Source of the DNA: Acetobacter thailandicus
GTDB lineage: Bacteria; Pseudomonadota; Alphaproteobacteria; Acetobacterales; Acetobacteraceae
Assembly (NCBI RefSeq): GCF_011516655.1
Contig: NZ_WOSV01000003.1
Location: forward strand, 124,001 to 188,000
Direction: 5' to 3'
DNA: 64,000 bases
Positions 18,648 to 27,551 of this stretch are shown here, in pieces. The translations under genes were made by a program, and so were the position numbers. The first letter of the stretch is position 1. Every line of letters starts with the position of its first letter. Below the pieces are notes generated by a model. It saw only the letters and a program-made list of their open reading frames with translations. It did no database searches and was not told the origin of the DNA.

Positions 18648-21600
18648 TTGACTTCAACTGGTCAAGACCTGCCTCGTCCCGCAAAGAAAAAATTACGTTT
18701 TGCGCTGCTTATTACAGCGCTTGTTGTCCTGCTTATTCCGGTCTGCGCAGTGGCCAGCCTGCTGTGCTATATGCTCTTTAAACCTTTGAATATAACACCA
18801 CTGGCCAGACCTTTTTTGCCTGTGGTCTTACAAAAAGATAAAGCACATCCTGAAAATAAAACCACCCTTGACTTTGGCAGAATTGAGCTGAGGTGGAACA
18901 GCCTGCACGATGGTTTTGCCATTCCACTCAGACTTAAAATTTATAACATCAGTCTCATCCCCGGTGCCCCGACAGCACCGGCCGACACTATTAAAGAGGC
19001 TGAAGCGACACTTAGCCCGCTATCATTAATACATGGTCAGATCAGATTACATACTCTTGCCGTTACAGGTGCGCATCTGAATCTCAGCCGCACACCGGAT
19101 GGTGATATTAACCTGACCGGAGCACCAGACGGCACACACCATCATAATAAAAAACATTCACACTCATTCAGCTTCAGCAGCATCCGGCATGTAAGGCTTC
19201 ATGATACTGTTATTAAGCTCGACGACAATAAAACAAACACACGGTGGACACTCTCCCCCGCAGAAGCTGATCTGAATGTCCAAACCCTGCACGGAAAAAA
19301 CGCTGTAACCGGTTCACTCTCCTTACAGATTACCAGTCAGGATACACCTCAGACACACCTGGCTATAAACGCAGGCGGCGTTGTTACCAAAAATAATAAT
19401 GCAAGATGGCATATTGCTCTCACACCGGTCCGTCCTTCGGCATTTGCTTCACTTGCACCAGAACTGACCCAGATTAACAACACCGTAAGTCTGGGTGCTG
19501 ATATCACTCTCTCACCTGTTAAGCACAGCATCTGGCTAGTACCTGGTGCAGTTGACCTGACGACCGATATTGGCGCAGGCACGATAGAAGTAAAGAAACT
19601 ACCTTATCTTCTCACGCACGGTACCGCCACACTGCATGCTGACCTGCTTCATCACTCAGCCAGCGCAGTCGGAGCAAAACTAAAATTAAAAGAACTGACC
19701 CTTAACCTCCTTAACCCTGCCGCACCTGATCAGCCCGATCAGGGCCTTACGGTCACAGGTCAGGGTTATTTTGATATTTCCGATCTGTTAAGTCCCACAG
19801 GCCTGTCAGGCGGAGCAACGCTTTCTATCCCCGGCTTACAATTTGCGCAGATAGGTAACTACTGGCCTATACGTGCGGCCAAAGGCGGACGCCTGTGGGT
19901 AATGAAAAATATTACATCAGGCACAGCCCGAAACCTGCATGTCTCTCTGGATTTACAAAGCAAAACCGGCTGGAGTGCTCTGAAAGTCAAACATATTGAC
20001 GGCGGGGTCGATGGCACAGGGCTAACTGTTCACTGGCTGCGTCCGGTTTCGCCTTTTCATGATGTTAGTGCACATCTGGCAATTAATAACCTTAAAAGCA
20101 TCACTATTACGTTTACCCAGGGCTACCAGATCGCAACGCTCAAAAATGCTGCGCTGGCAACAACCGGAACAGGACGCATCACAATTAACTCCGGCACAAT
20201 GGTCATCAACGGGCTTGATCAAAAAGATCAGACGAGCGTGATCAATGCCAGTATGCACGGCAAGGTGCAGGATATTTTGTCTCTGCTGTCTGAGCCACGT
20301 ATGCACCTCCTCTCGCGCCACCCGCTCAGTTTCAGCCACCCGTCAGGCAGTGCAGATATCTCGCTGATGCTGGGTCTTCCTCTGGAAAGTCACATTACAG
20401 CCGATCAGCTTGTCGTTGATGCCAGAGCAGCTCTGTCACACGTACATCTTGAAAACGTTGTGCTGCATCACTCCGTCAATGATGGTCAGTTTAAACTCCA
20501 GGCCACAACAAAAAAACTCAGCCTGTCAGGGCACGCACTGGCTGGTGAGCAGCCATCTGACGTTTCCTACATGATGAATTTTGTACCTGGCAGCCCGACT
20601 GATATTGCTGAAACACTCCACCTGAATGCACATATCACACCAGATTCTGCTCTGGCTGCGGGCGTTGTAACGGGAAACCATTTCGAGGGCATGGCTAACC
20701 TGAAAGTTGATTATACGCGTTTTTTTAATAAACACGCCATCGTCAACCTCAACCTTGACCTGAAACATGCAAACATCTTCATTCCCATGTGGCATAAAGC
20801 CGCAGGGCAGCCTGCCACACTCTCTGCCACACTCAACATGGCTGATGGTCATATGGTCAGTGTCGATAAACTCGCCGGGGACGGACCTGATCTGAATATT
20901 CGCGGGCAGATTAATCTGCGCTCTCAGACAGCACCCAGGCTGGTTGTATCCTCTTTCCATATAGGGCGTTCCTCAGGACACGCTGAACTGTCTCTTCCTT
21001 TTCTGTCCAGAGACAAAACGATTGATGTCAGCGTTGTTGCTTCACAGCTTGATCTTTCCCCCCTGCTGGACTCAGCTTTTGCCTCCGCGCCATCTTCTTC
21101 TCCTGATACGAAAAAGAAAGAAAATGATGGATATTCTATCCCCACAGCAGCGAATGGGAAATTACATGGCCCTCCGGGGAATGCGTGGAGAATAAATCTG
21201 CAGGCTGACTCACTGATTTATAATGAGACCAAGCCTGCTCTGCACAGCATTAACGCCCGTTTTTTTCATAATGGCCTGCGGCTTGAGAAAATGCTTTTCA
21301 CCATGAAAGCTCCCTCTCCCATTACAATTCAGATGACCCCCGCACCTAAAAACCGGCATTTATCTGTGAATATCCCTGATGCCGGTGGTTTTCTCAAAGC
21401 CTTTAACATTATTCCTGATGTCGAGGGCGGACATGCGACCCTGGAAGGAACATTTAACGACGCTTTGCCGGCAGCACCTTTTGATGGTGTTATTAATGTC
21501 AGCACATTTTCAGTAACTAAAGTACCAGGTATCGTTCTCGCAGCGAGAAACATCTCTCTCTATGGCTGGATTAATAGTAAAAAGGCCTCTTCATTTGCAA

Positions 21601-21935
21601 TTACGCACCTTTCGGTGCCCGTGTCGTTATCAGATGGCATTATCAATATTCATGATGCCAATGCTGGTAACGGTGCACTGGGGGCGACGATGAAAGGAGA
21701 CATTAATCTGAAGCAGGGTACACTGGATATTGATGGTACGGTTATACCGCTATTTGCCCTGAACAGTCTGCTTGGTAAAATACCGGCTATCGGACAATTA
21801 TTCAGCCCCGAAAAAAATGGCGGCCTGCTGGCAGTAACATTTTCACTGTCCGGGAAACTTAAAAACCCTGATTTCCACGTTAACCCGTATGCCATCCTGT
21901 TACCCGGAGCGCTGCGGGCGGTTCTCCCTGACTAA
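18648..21935 (+). CDS. Large AsmA-like / DUF3971 protein (YhdP/TamB-like)
   Basis: About 1,095 residues: one N-terminal membrane anchor (FALLITALVVLLIPVCAVASL) and a long beta-rich periplasmic region. Signatures of the DUF3971/AsmA class include the repeated pattern of amphipathic strands and the ending GQLFSPEKNGGLLAVTFSLS. AsmA-type proteins are thought to bridge the inner and outer membranes and conduct phospholipids. The start is uncertain. TTG 18648 has AAAGGG upstream; an in-frame GTG at 18594 would overlap glnE and lacks a binding site. It is divergent from glnE. Confidence 0.8.
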   Translation: MTSTGQDLPRPAKKKLRFALLITALVVLLIPVCAVASLLCYMLFKPLNITPLARPFLPVVLQKDKAHPENKTTLDFGRIELRWNSLHDGFAIPLRLKIYNISLIPGAPTAPADTIKEAEATLSPLSLIHGQIRLHTLAVTGAHLNLSRTPDGDINLTGAPDGTHHHNKKHSHSFSFSSIRHVRLHDTVIKLDDNKTNTRWTLSPAEADLNVQTLHGKNAVTGSLSLQITSQDTPQTHLAINAGGVVTKNNNARWHIALTPVRPSAFASLAPELTQINNTVSLGADITLSPVKHSIWLVPGAVDLTTDIGAGTIEVKKLPYLLTHGTATLHADLLHHSASAVGAKLKLKELTLNLLNPAAPDQPDQGLTVTGQGYFDISDLLSPTGLSGGATLSIPGLQFAQIGNYWPIRAAKGGRLWVMKNITSGTARNLHVSLDLQSKTGWSALKVKHIDGGVDGTGLTVHWLRPVSPFHDVSAHLAINNLKSITITFTQGYQIATLKNAALATTGTGRITINSGTMVINGLDQKDQTSVINASMHGKVQDILSLLSEPRMHLLSRHPLSFSHPSGSADISLMLGLPLESHITADQLVVDARAALSHVHLENVVLHHSVNDGQFKLQATTKKLSLSGHALAGEQPSDVSYMMNFVPGSPTDIAETLHLNAHITPDSALAAGVVTGNHFEGMANLKVDYTRFFNKHAIVNLNLDLKHANIFIPMWHKAAGQPATLSATLNMADGHMVSVDKLAGDGPDLNIRGQINLRSQTAPRLVVSSFHIGRSSGHAELSLPFLSRDKTIDVSVVASQLDLSPLLDSAFASAPSSSPDTKKKENDGYSIPTAANGKLHGPPGNAWRINLQADSLIYNETKPALHSINARFFHNGLRLEKMLFTMKAPSPITIQMTPAPKNRHLSVNIPDAGGFLKAFNIIPDVEGGHATLEGTFNDALPAAPFDGVINVSTFSVTKVPGIVLAARNISLYGWINSKKASSFAITHLSVPVSLSDGIINIHDANAGNGALGATMKGDINLKQGTLDIDGTVIPLFALNSLLGKIPAIGQLFSPEKNGGLLAVTFSLSGKLKNPDFHVNPYAILLPGALRAVLPD

Positions 21936-21944
21936 GATTATGCC

Positions 21945-22505
21945 TTACGGAACAGGAGGGGCATCCGGATCTTCTATGTCGGCATTACTTTCTGTGAGAT
22001 AAATTGTATCATGCAGGCGATCAAGAACATGCGCCGTAACAGCGCCTGAAGCGATAAGCCTGCGGAAACCAATATCTTCCTCTTCAAAGCCTGTATCAAC
22101 ACCGTTGCCACTTGTCTCACCTACAGGCTGAAACAGCGTATCAAACTGCGGAAGAACCTGCGGTGTCAGCCAGTGGCGCGTATGTGATACAACAGAAGAG
22201 GCATCGGCGACGTCACAGGGTCTGTCAGCAGTGAGCACCACAGTCTGTGTTGTAATAAATGCCTGACCCGGAGTGTAGTCGGATATTGCGTCTGCAAATA
22301 TTGTACCAGCAGGAATGATAAGAGGGAAACCTTTTGCCCCAGCAGGCGACGCAACACAAATACTTACTCCACCCTGCCCTTTAGGCACCTGTTGTACGAC
22401 ACCAAGGCCGGCAGCATAATCATGACCGGTCTGAGCAGAGGCATATGAAAAACACAACAACGCCACTACCCCGGTCCAGGGCAATAACCTGGTAAACTTC
22501 CCCAT
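21945..22505 (-). CDS. Secreted protein of unknown function
   Basis: 186 residues with a signal peptide (cleavage near ASA-QT, residue 24). The mature part is acidic toward the end (NADIEDPDAPP) and has two Cys residues that could form a disulphide. No family is recognised. It lies 68 bases after the paralogous pair 22574-24048 on the same strand and ends ten bases before the convergent AsmA-like gene. Its position suggests co-transcription with aat and the pair. Confidence 0.6.
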   Translation of the reverse strand: MGKFTRLLPWTGVVALLCFSYASAQTGHDYAAGLGVVQQVPKGQGGVSICVASPAGAKGFPLIIPAGTIFADAISDYTPGQAFITTQTVVLTADRPCDVADASSVVSHTRHWLTPQVLPQFDTLFQPVGETSGNGVDTGFEEEDIGFRRLIASGAVTAHVLDRLHDTIYLTESNADIEDPDAPPVP

Positions 22506-22573
22506 CGTACAATCCAGCCCTGCTACGCGTTCTTACACACACTACCCAAACAAAGGCATATATTCAAAAATTC

Positions 22574-23215
22574 TTACGGCGTAGCAGGGGCGACCTTACT
22601 AAACCCCTCCGGCACTCTGAAGATACTATCAGGTTGAGCCGCGCGGTCTACTCTTACAGCCTGAACCATAATTTTTTGTTTGCGCGAAACCTGAAGCAGT
22701 AAGCCATCGGCCGTATAACAGGCATCCGTGACAAAACCATCTGAATCTTTTGTGCGCCAGAGCGTGCAATGCTCACCAGCGACAACTGAAGAACCAAGAC
22801 GTGCATAATGCCCCATCATCGCCGGATGTCCAGGAGGGGTCAGCTCATGTGACGGAGCAGGCATAACACTCTGAGTATGACGCACCAGATCCACCACTGT
22901 CAGGGTATGATCAGGCCAGGAGGTTAACATGAAAAGTGCGTTCCCCTCAGGGTCAATACGCTGACGCAGCGTGGCAACCTGCCAGCGCATCCGCTGCTTA
23001 AGCAGGCTTCCGTTTTGCGGAGACGTTAACTCATAATCTATGTCAACATCAGTTCCTGGCGTAATACACGGCGCATTCTGGTCACATACAGCCTCATGCT
23101 TTCCTGCCGCAGCAGACGACGCAACTGCAGGCGTCTGTGCATATACTGCAACAGAAAACATGCTGCCCAGCAGCACCCCAAGGCCTGCTATAACCTGACC
23201 AGATACCTGCCTCAT
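22574..23215 (-). CDS. Secreted protein, paralogue of the adjacent upstream gene
   Basis: 213 residues with a signal peptide (cleavage near VYA-QT). The middle region reads VVAGEHCTLWRTKDSDGFVTDACYTADGLLL. The neighbour at 23212-24048 carries the matching VIAGQPCTLWGVVSTQG and VCVTADGLILDY. Both share the two Cys residues, the order of elements and a final P-x-G-F motif, so they are diverged tandem duplicates. The pattern resembles DUF4412-type periplasmic proteins, but I do not assign a function. The start overlaps the upstream stop by four bases. Confidence 0.65.
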   Translation of the reverse strand: MRQVSGQVIAGLGVLLGSMFSVAVYAQTPAVASSAAAGKHEAVCDQNAPCITPGTDVDIDYELTSPQNGSLLKQRMRWQVATLRQRIDPEGNALFMLTSWPDHTLTVVDLVRHTQSVMPAPSHELTPPGHPAMMGHYARLGSSVVAGEHCTLWRTKDSDGFVTDACYTADGLLLQVSRKQKIMVQAVRVDRAAQPDSIFRVPEGFSKVAPATP

Positions 23216-24048
23216 TGCCCCTCTCTTTCTCCTGTCTCTGACGCGGCCTCTGACCCTGTCGCACCCGGCCCGGTTCCTGTTATACCTGCGCTGCCGGCTG
23301 AACTGTCCGGAGATGATGGCTCACCGCCCCCTTCACCTCCGCTTGCTTCAGCATTACCTCTGTGCGGTACAAACTCATGAAAACCAGCAGGCGGCTCAAA
23401 AGCACTTGCAGGAACAGGATCGTAAGATATTTTTTCAGCCTTAAGGTGACCATTAAGGCCGTCAACATCAACCCCTTCATAGTCAAGAATAAGACCATCT
23501 GCTGTCACGCAGACCTTACTCTTACCCTGCGTTGAGACAACACCCCATAATGTGCAGGGCTGCCCCGCGATAACATCCTGCCCCTGGCGAGTAAACTTCA
23601 TTGATAAATCAAGAAAAAATGGATTTCTGATCGCTTCCTGCTGTACAAGGCGCGTGTAGATTTTACGGGCATCCAGCGTAATAATAATTTCCTGCGCACT
23701 ACGGTTCATAATAACTGAACCACGCTCCTCATCACCCTTGCTGTCCTGAAGGTAGCGAATGCGCATCAGCCCGCCATCACCTGAAAACAAAAGCTGCACA
23801 TGACGGTTTGTCAGTGGCGGAACCGTATTTTTCTCAGCCTCAGACATACCAGCCGGAGGGCGGGGCTGAAAAACGTAATCAATTGTTGCATCACGAGCAG
23901 GTGTAAGAGGCGGATGCTCCTGCGAAGCAGCCTCTGCTCCCACAGCGCGGGCTCTCCACATATCACAGCTCACAATATTCAGACTTGTCAGAAAACATGC
24001 CGCCACAGCTGGCAGAAAAAATTTACAGCCTGACAGGCGACGTATCAT
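23212..24048 (-). CDS. Secreted protein, paralogue of the adjacent downstream gene
   Basis: 278 residues. A hydrophobic N-terminus (residues 9-26) acts as signal or anchor, followed by a domain with GQPCTLWG, VCVTADGLILDY and PPAGFHEFVP. The last 50 residues are a low-complexity Gly/Ser/Glu tail (GGEGGGEPSSPDSSAGSAG) missing from the paralogue. It starts 21 bases after aat and overlaps the next gene by ATGA. The two conserved cysteines probably form a disulphide in the periplasm. Confidence 0.65.
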   Translation of the reverse strand: MIRRLSGCKFFLPAVAACFLTSLNIVSCDMWRARAVGAEAASQEHPPLTPARDATIDYVFQPRPPAGMSEAEKNTVPPLTNRHVQLLFSGDGGLMRIRYLQDSKGDEERGSVIMNRSAQEIIITLDARKIYTRLVQQEAIRNPFFLDLSMKFTRQGQDVIAGQPCTLWGVVSTQGKSKVCVTADGLILDYEGVDVDGLNGHLKAEKISYDPVPASAFEPPAGFHEFVPHRGNAEASGGEGGGEPSSPDSSAGSAGITGTGPGATGSEAASETGEREGQ

Positions 24049-24069
24049 AACGATCCTCGTTTTTTCATC

Positions 24070-24729
24070 TTACACTGCGGTGCCACGCAACGCACGAATT
24101 GTGTTTCGTAATTCCTCTTGAGGGATATTACTACGCCAACATGGCGACATATGGACAGCACCCGACAAAGTCGCCTTATAATCAGCGGCAGGGATCTCAA
24201 GCCCGCCAAAACGCGCCAGATGTTCTGTGCCAAATTGTGTATCAAGCACAATAAAGCCAGAAATCTGTAGCCGCGCGACCAGGTGCACCAGAGCAACTTT
24301 TGAGGCATCCCGCTCACGGCTGAACATGCTCTCACCAAAAAAAGCACCACCCAGAGCAACACCATACAAGCCGCCCACAAGCCGGCCATCCCTGCGGCAT
24401 TCTACACTATGAGCAAACCCCTGATCGTGCAGAGCACAAAACAGACGAAAAATTTCTGCATTAATCCAGGTCTCTTCACGCCCGGGTGCCGGAGCAGCAC
24501 ATCCTCTCATCACGCCGGGAAAATCCTGATCAACAGTGACATCAAAGGTATCTGAAAGCACCGTACGCATCAGACGGCGTGGCAGATGAAATGTCTCCAG
24601 CGGTAAAACTCCGCGTGGGTCAGGGTCATACCATGCCAGCTCGTCCCCTTGTGCACTGTCAGCCATAGGGAAAAAACCTGCAGCATAAGCACGCAGCATA
24701 ATCTCAGGTGTCAGAACCTGTCTGGACAC
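24070..24729 (-). CDS. aat: Leucyl/phenylalanyl-tRNA--protein transferase
   Basis: Transfers Leu or Phe from tRNA to N-terminal Lys/Arg of proteins, marking them for ClpS-ClpAP. 219 residues, normal for the family. Conserved segments: YAAGFFPMAD at the start, WYDPDPRGVLPLE, TWI, HSVECRRDGRLVGGLYGVALGGAFFGESMFS and FIVLDTQ. The start is GTG 24729 with GGAG about eight bases upstream. It is the first gene of a leftward group that continues into three secreted proteins with no obvious link to protein turnover. Confidence 0.95.
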   Translation of the reverse strand: MSRQVLTPEIMLRAYAAGFFPMADSAQGDELAWYDPDPRGVLPLETFHLPRRLMRTVLSDTFDVTVDQDFPGVMRGCAAPAPGREETWINAEIFRLFCALHDQGFAHSVECRRDGRLVGGLYGVALGGAFFGESMFSRERDASKVALVHLVARLQISGFIVLDTQFGTEHLARFGGLEIPAADYKATLSGAVHMSPCWRSNIPQEELRNTIRALRGTAV

Positions 24730-24861
24730 ATCAGAGCTCCTTTATAATTTAACTGTTAATTCCTTTGCAGGACGGTCACTAAAAATTTTATTTTTCAACG
24801 CAGGATGACCCTTCCTTTTATTCTGAGCCCATTCCATGATCTCCTGCTCAGGTCATACTGC

Positions 24862-24877
24862 TATAATATGGTATAAT
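24862..24877 (+). promoter_or_regulatory. Two overlapping -10 elements upstream of the dehydrogenase gene
   Basis: TATAAT occurs at 24862-24867 and again at 24872-24877, about 31-46 bases before the start codon at 24909. No good -35 hexamer sits 16-18 bases before either, so the promoter would depend on an activator or an extended element. The dehydrogenase has AGGGG at a normal distance from its ATG. Confidence 0.4.
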
Positions 24878-24908
24878 TTTACCGCTTTCTTATCTGTCAG
24901 GGGTCAAT

Positions 24909-25883
24909 ATGTCTGCTGAAAAACCTCGTCTTATCCGCTCAGTTCGTCTGCTCGACGCTGCAGAGCGACGAATCCTGTCTGAATTTTCAGCACCTGCGGC
25001 ACCAGCTCATCCGCTCAACACCGCAGAGCTGATTGAACTGGCACATAGTTTTCAGGCACAGGCCTTACTTGTAACACATCACACACCTTTAAAAGGCGAT
25101 GATGTTGCAGCCCTGCCAGACTGCGTCAAGCTGGTTGCGACCGTTAGCGTAGGCCTTGATCACCTTGATGTCGCCGCTCTTAACGCGCGTGGTATTGCTG
25201 TATCGAATACACCCGGCGTGCTGACTGACTGCAATGCCGACCTGACCATGATGCTGATTATCGCAGCATCACGCCGGGCGGCAGAATACTACAACATTAT
25301 GAAAAAAGGCTGGGGCCATTCTCTGGAAATGGATGAGATGCTTGGCCACAGAGTCAGCGGTAAAACTCTGGGCATTATTGGCATGGGGCGCATTGGTCAG
25401 GCCGTAGCACAGCGCGCACGCGGTTTTTCAATGAATGTGTTGTATCACAACCGCCGTCAGCTGGACCCCTCGCAGGAAGAAGGCGCTACATATTATGCAT
25501 CTCTCGAAGAGATGCTGCCAAAATGTAATATTCTCTCGCTTCATCTGCCCGGATCATCAAACGGCCAGCCCATCATTACAGCCCGTACACTGAGCTTGCT
25601 GCCGCGCGGGAGTATTCTGGTCAATGCGGCCCGTGGCTCTCTTGTTAATGAAACAGCTCTGATTGATGCTCTTCGTTCAGGTCAGCTGGCAGGAGCAGGT
25701 CTTGACGTATATCAGAATGAACCTAATCCTGACCCACGCATTCTTGCCCTGCCAAACGTCTTCATGACACCGCATACCGGCAGCGCAACGATTGAAACAC
25801 GCACAGCTATGTGTATGCTGGCACTTGATAACGCAGCAGCTATTGCTGCAGGCACGCCTTTACCATCACCCGTAACGGCCTGA
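24909..25883 (+). CDS. D-2-hydroxyacid dehydrogenase, glyoxylate/hydroxypyruvate reductase type
   Basis: NAD(P)H-dependent reduction of 2-oxoacids. 324 residues. Nucleotide-binding motif GMGRIG at 158-163; catalytic Arg242 (NAARG), Glu271 (QNEP) and His289 (PHTGSAT) are all in place. After GMGRIGQAVAQRARGFSMNVLYHNRRQ the NRR at the end of the second Rossmann strand favours NADPH over NADH. Substrate is uncertain: glyoxylate, hydroxypyruvate and 2-ketogluconate reductases look alike, and the last would fit an acetic acid bacterium. A small membrane-protein gene follows after 28 bases. Confidence 0.88.
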   Translation: MSAEKPRLIRSVRLLDAAERRILSEFSAPAAPAHPLNTAELIELAHSFQAQALLVTHHTPLKGDDVAALPDCVKLVATVSVGLDHLDVAALNARGIAVSNTPGVLTDCNADLTMMLIIAASRRAAEYYNIMKKGWGHSLEMDEMLGHRVSGKTLGIIGMGRIGQAVAQRARGFSMNVLYHNRRQLDPSQEEGATYYASLEEMLPKCNILSLHLPGSSNGQPIITARTLSLLPRGSILVNAARGSLVNETALIDALRSGQLAGAGLDVYQNEPNPDPRILALPNVFMTPHTGSATIETRTAMCMLALDNAAAIAAGTPLPSPVTA

Positions 25884-25911
25884 CCATAATCATATTAAGG
25901 AGAGACCCGTT

Positions 25912-26061
25912 ATGACAATGCGCCTTTTTTGTGTCATTGGCATTGGCCTGAGTGGCCTGGTGTCACTCTTTGCACCGCATTATCAGGTAACAGCTGAAGT
26001 TGTATCGAGCGGCTTTATGATACTGGCCCTGGCAGGCACGCTGCTCATACAGGAAGACTGA
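25912..26061 (+). CDS. Small two-helix membrane protein, 49 residues
   Basis: ATG 25912 to TGA 26061. AAGGAGA lies nine bases upstream, one of the best ribosome-binding sites in the area. The peptide starts MTMRLFCVIGIGLSGLVSLF and contains two hydrophobic segments (about 4-20 and 34-47) joined by a short polar stretch, ending in QED. I do not recognise it. It may be co-transcribed with the dehydrogenase gene, and a perfect hairpin follows it. Confidence 0.6.
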   Translation: MTMRLFCVIGIGLSGLVSLFAPHYQVTAEVVSSGFMILALAGTLLIQED

Positions 26062-26074
26062 CAGGTAATTCTCA

Positions 26075-26108
26075 AGCAGGAGCGCATGACGTCACGCGCT
26101 CCTGCTTT
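26075..26108. terminator. Long perfect hairpin between convergent genes
   Basis: An 11-bp perfect stem (AGCAGGAGCGC / GCGCTCCTGCT) encloses ten bases that include the self-complementary TGACGTCA. It lies between the small membrane protein (plus) and the EcsC-type gene (minus). Only three T residues follow on the plus strand, so it is probably a bidirectional terminator or an mRNA 3'-end protector. Confidence 0.55.
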
Positions 26109-26118
26109 AAGTGCGGGC

Positions 26119-26940
26119 TTATTTTTTAACCTGCTCACGCAGTGCCAGAGCTGTGTCACGCACCACAGGGCCATGTTCACGCTCAAGACGGCGAATGGTG
26201 AAATGTGCTCTTGCGAGTGCTCTGTAATGATTCAAAAAAGCAGTATTCAGGGATGCACCACAAAGCGCACCAGCGACAGGCATAAGCTGCAAAGAGACCT
26301 TTTGCCCCAGAGCCAGACCATAATGTGAAGCTACTTCAGCGATCAGCATAACAACCGGGCGACCACGTAACAACGCCCGTGCCGAGAAATAGCCCAGTTC
26401 ATTTTCATCCCCGTCGCGCACATTAGGGAAGGCTCTCAGCGCAAAAACTTCCAGACAGGCAGCACGGGCATCTTCCTGCGACAGATCTTCACCCTCTTCA
26501 CGGGCAATATGTGCAATCTCGCGCATAATTGTCAGAGTTGTAAAAGCAATATCGGGGGCAAGGCCAGCCAGACCTGTAAAGCCACCGACAGCTCCCGAAA
26601 CTGCAACTGCAGCCTGCGTTACCGGTTTACGCCAGCTTTGCTCATCACCCGCCACGGCATCACTACCGGAGCGCAGCCCGACAACAGCAATATCAAACGC
26701 ACGGGTCACAGCACTTTCTGCCAGAGCACGCAGCTTCTGCTCCATACCAGGGGCCATACCAAGTCCACGCAGGCCAAGACGCGCGGCATGGCCGACAGCT
26801 CCGCCCATCAGGTCAGCAAGGCGCACAAGCACACCTTTCCCGGCCTCAACCTGTGTCAGGGCATGCTCCAGCTCGCCCAGATCCTGAGTGCTCAGAGCCA
26901 GAGGGACAACATCACTGCCGGCCTTGTCATTGTTCGTCAT
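26119..26940 (-). CDS. EcsC family protein
   Basis: 273 residues from ATG 26940. The EcsC domain covers most of the protein, with the characteristic AVGGFTGLAGLAPDIAFTTL-type hydrophobic segment followed by MREIAHIAREEGEDL. In Bacillus, EcsC is associated with an ABC transporter, but its role is unknown and here it stands alone. AGGAGG is present 14 bases before ATG 26940; an upstream ATG at 26979 is in frame and would place that motif inside the gene. Weak membrane association is likely. Confidence 0.75.
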   Translation of the reverse strand: MTNNDKAGSDVVPLALSTQDLGELEHALTQVEAGKGVLVRLADLMGGAVGHAARLGLRGLGMAPGMEQKLRALAESAVTRAFDIAVVGLRSGSDAVAGDEQSWRKPVTQAAVAVSGAVGGFTGLAGLAPDIAFTTLTIMREIAHIAREEGEDLSQEDARAACLEVFALRAFPNVRDGDENELGYFSARALLRGRPVVMLIAEVASHYGLALGQKVSLQLMPVAGALCGASLNTAFLNHYRALARAHFTIRRLEREHGPVVRDTALALREQVKK

Positions 26941-27020
26941 TTGCGGTCTTTCAGCCTCCTGCATGCACGCCACAATCAACGGTGGCGAAACTGGTCACGC
27001 TGTTCTTTCGGATCGATGGC

Positions 27021-27026
27021 ATTATA
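27021..27026 (-). promoter_or_regulatory. -10 element of the EcsC gene
   Basis: A perfect TATAAT on the minus strand, about 80 bases before the ATG at 26940. TTGTAC lies 15 bases upstream of it, a short spacing. It gives a leader of about 74 bases. Confidence 0.4.
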
Positions 27027-27203
27027 ACACAGAACTTTCGGGTACAACACAACCCCGGTGCCTGCACATCAGACACCAGAAAGATATGGTTATTGTCGTG
27101 CCCTGTAATAAGGTCCATAAATATGCCCTGCCAGTGCCTGTGAGACATACTCTTCAGGCACCCTCCATACAGGCCAGTTCAGTTTTTATACGGAGCTTTG
27201 TTT

Positions 27204-27542
27204 ATGTCACACTACAAAAAACTTTCTGAGGATTTTGCAGTTGCCCCTCAGATCTCACCTGATGACGTGCCAGCTATTCGTGCTGCAGGCTTTAAAAGCA
27301 TCATCTGCACACGTCCCGACAACGAAGATCCAGGCCAGCCTTCAGCTGAAACCATTGCAAACGCGGCCACACAGGCAGGCCTGTCTTTTTATGCTATTCC
27401 TGTGATGTCAGGTGTGGCTCCCTCTTCCGATGCTGTTATCGAAATGCAGGAAGCCCTGAATACACTGCCAGGACCAGTATTCAGCTATTGTCGCTCTGGC
27501 ACACGTGCGGGTGTTCTCTGGCAGCTGGCGACACAGAAATAA
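27204..27542 (+). CDS. TIGR01244-family protein (Blh phosphatase-like domain)
   Basis: 112 residues. The fold is that of cysteine phosphatase/rhodanese relatives. KSIICTRPDNEDPGQPSAE corresponds to the conserved first half, and SYCRSGTRAGVLW holds the active-site Cys and Arg. In other alphaproteobacteria this domain is found alone or fused to a persulphide dioxygenase-like metallohydrolase (Blh), hence the usual name sulphur transferase or phosphatase. Start ATG 27204 has CGGAG eight bases upstream; a TTG six bases earlier is less likely. The only neighbours are an EcsC gene behind and a convergent EVE gene ahead. Confidence 0.8.
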   Translation: MSHYKKLSEDFAVAPQISPDDVPAIRAAGFKSIICTRPDNEDPGQPSAETIANAATQAGLSFYAIPVMSGVAPSSDAVIEMQEALNTLPGPVFSYCRSGTRAGVLWQLATQK

Positions 27543-27551
27543 GCCGGAGCC

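Noticed and set aside
25912-26061. Reading the 49-residue protein as a toxin of a toxin-antitoxin pair
   Set aside because: No antitoxin gene or antisense RNA signal is visible; only two hydrophobic segments support it as a membrane protein.
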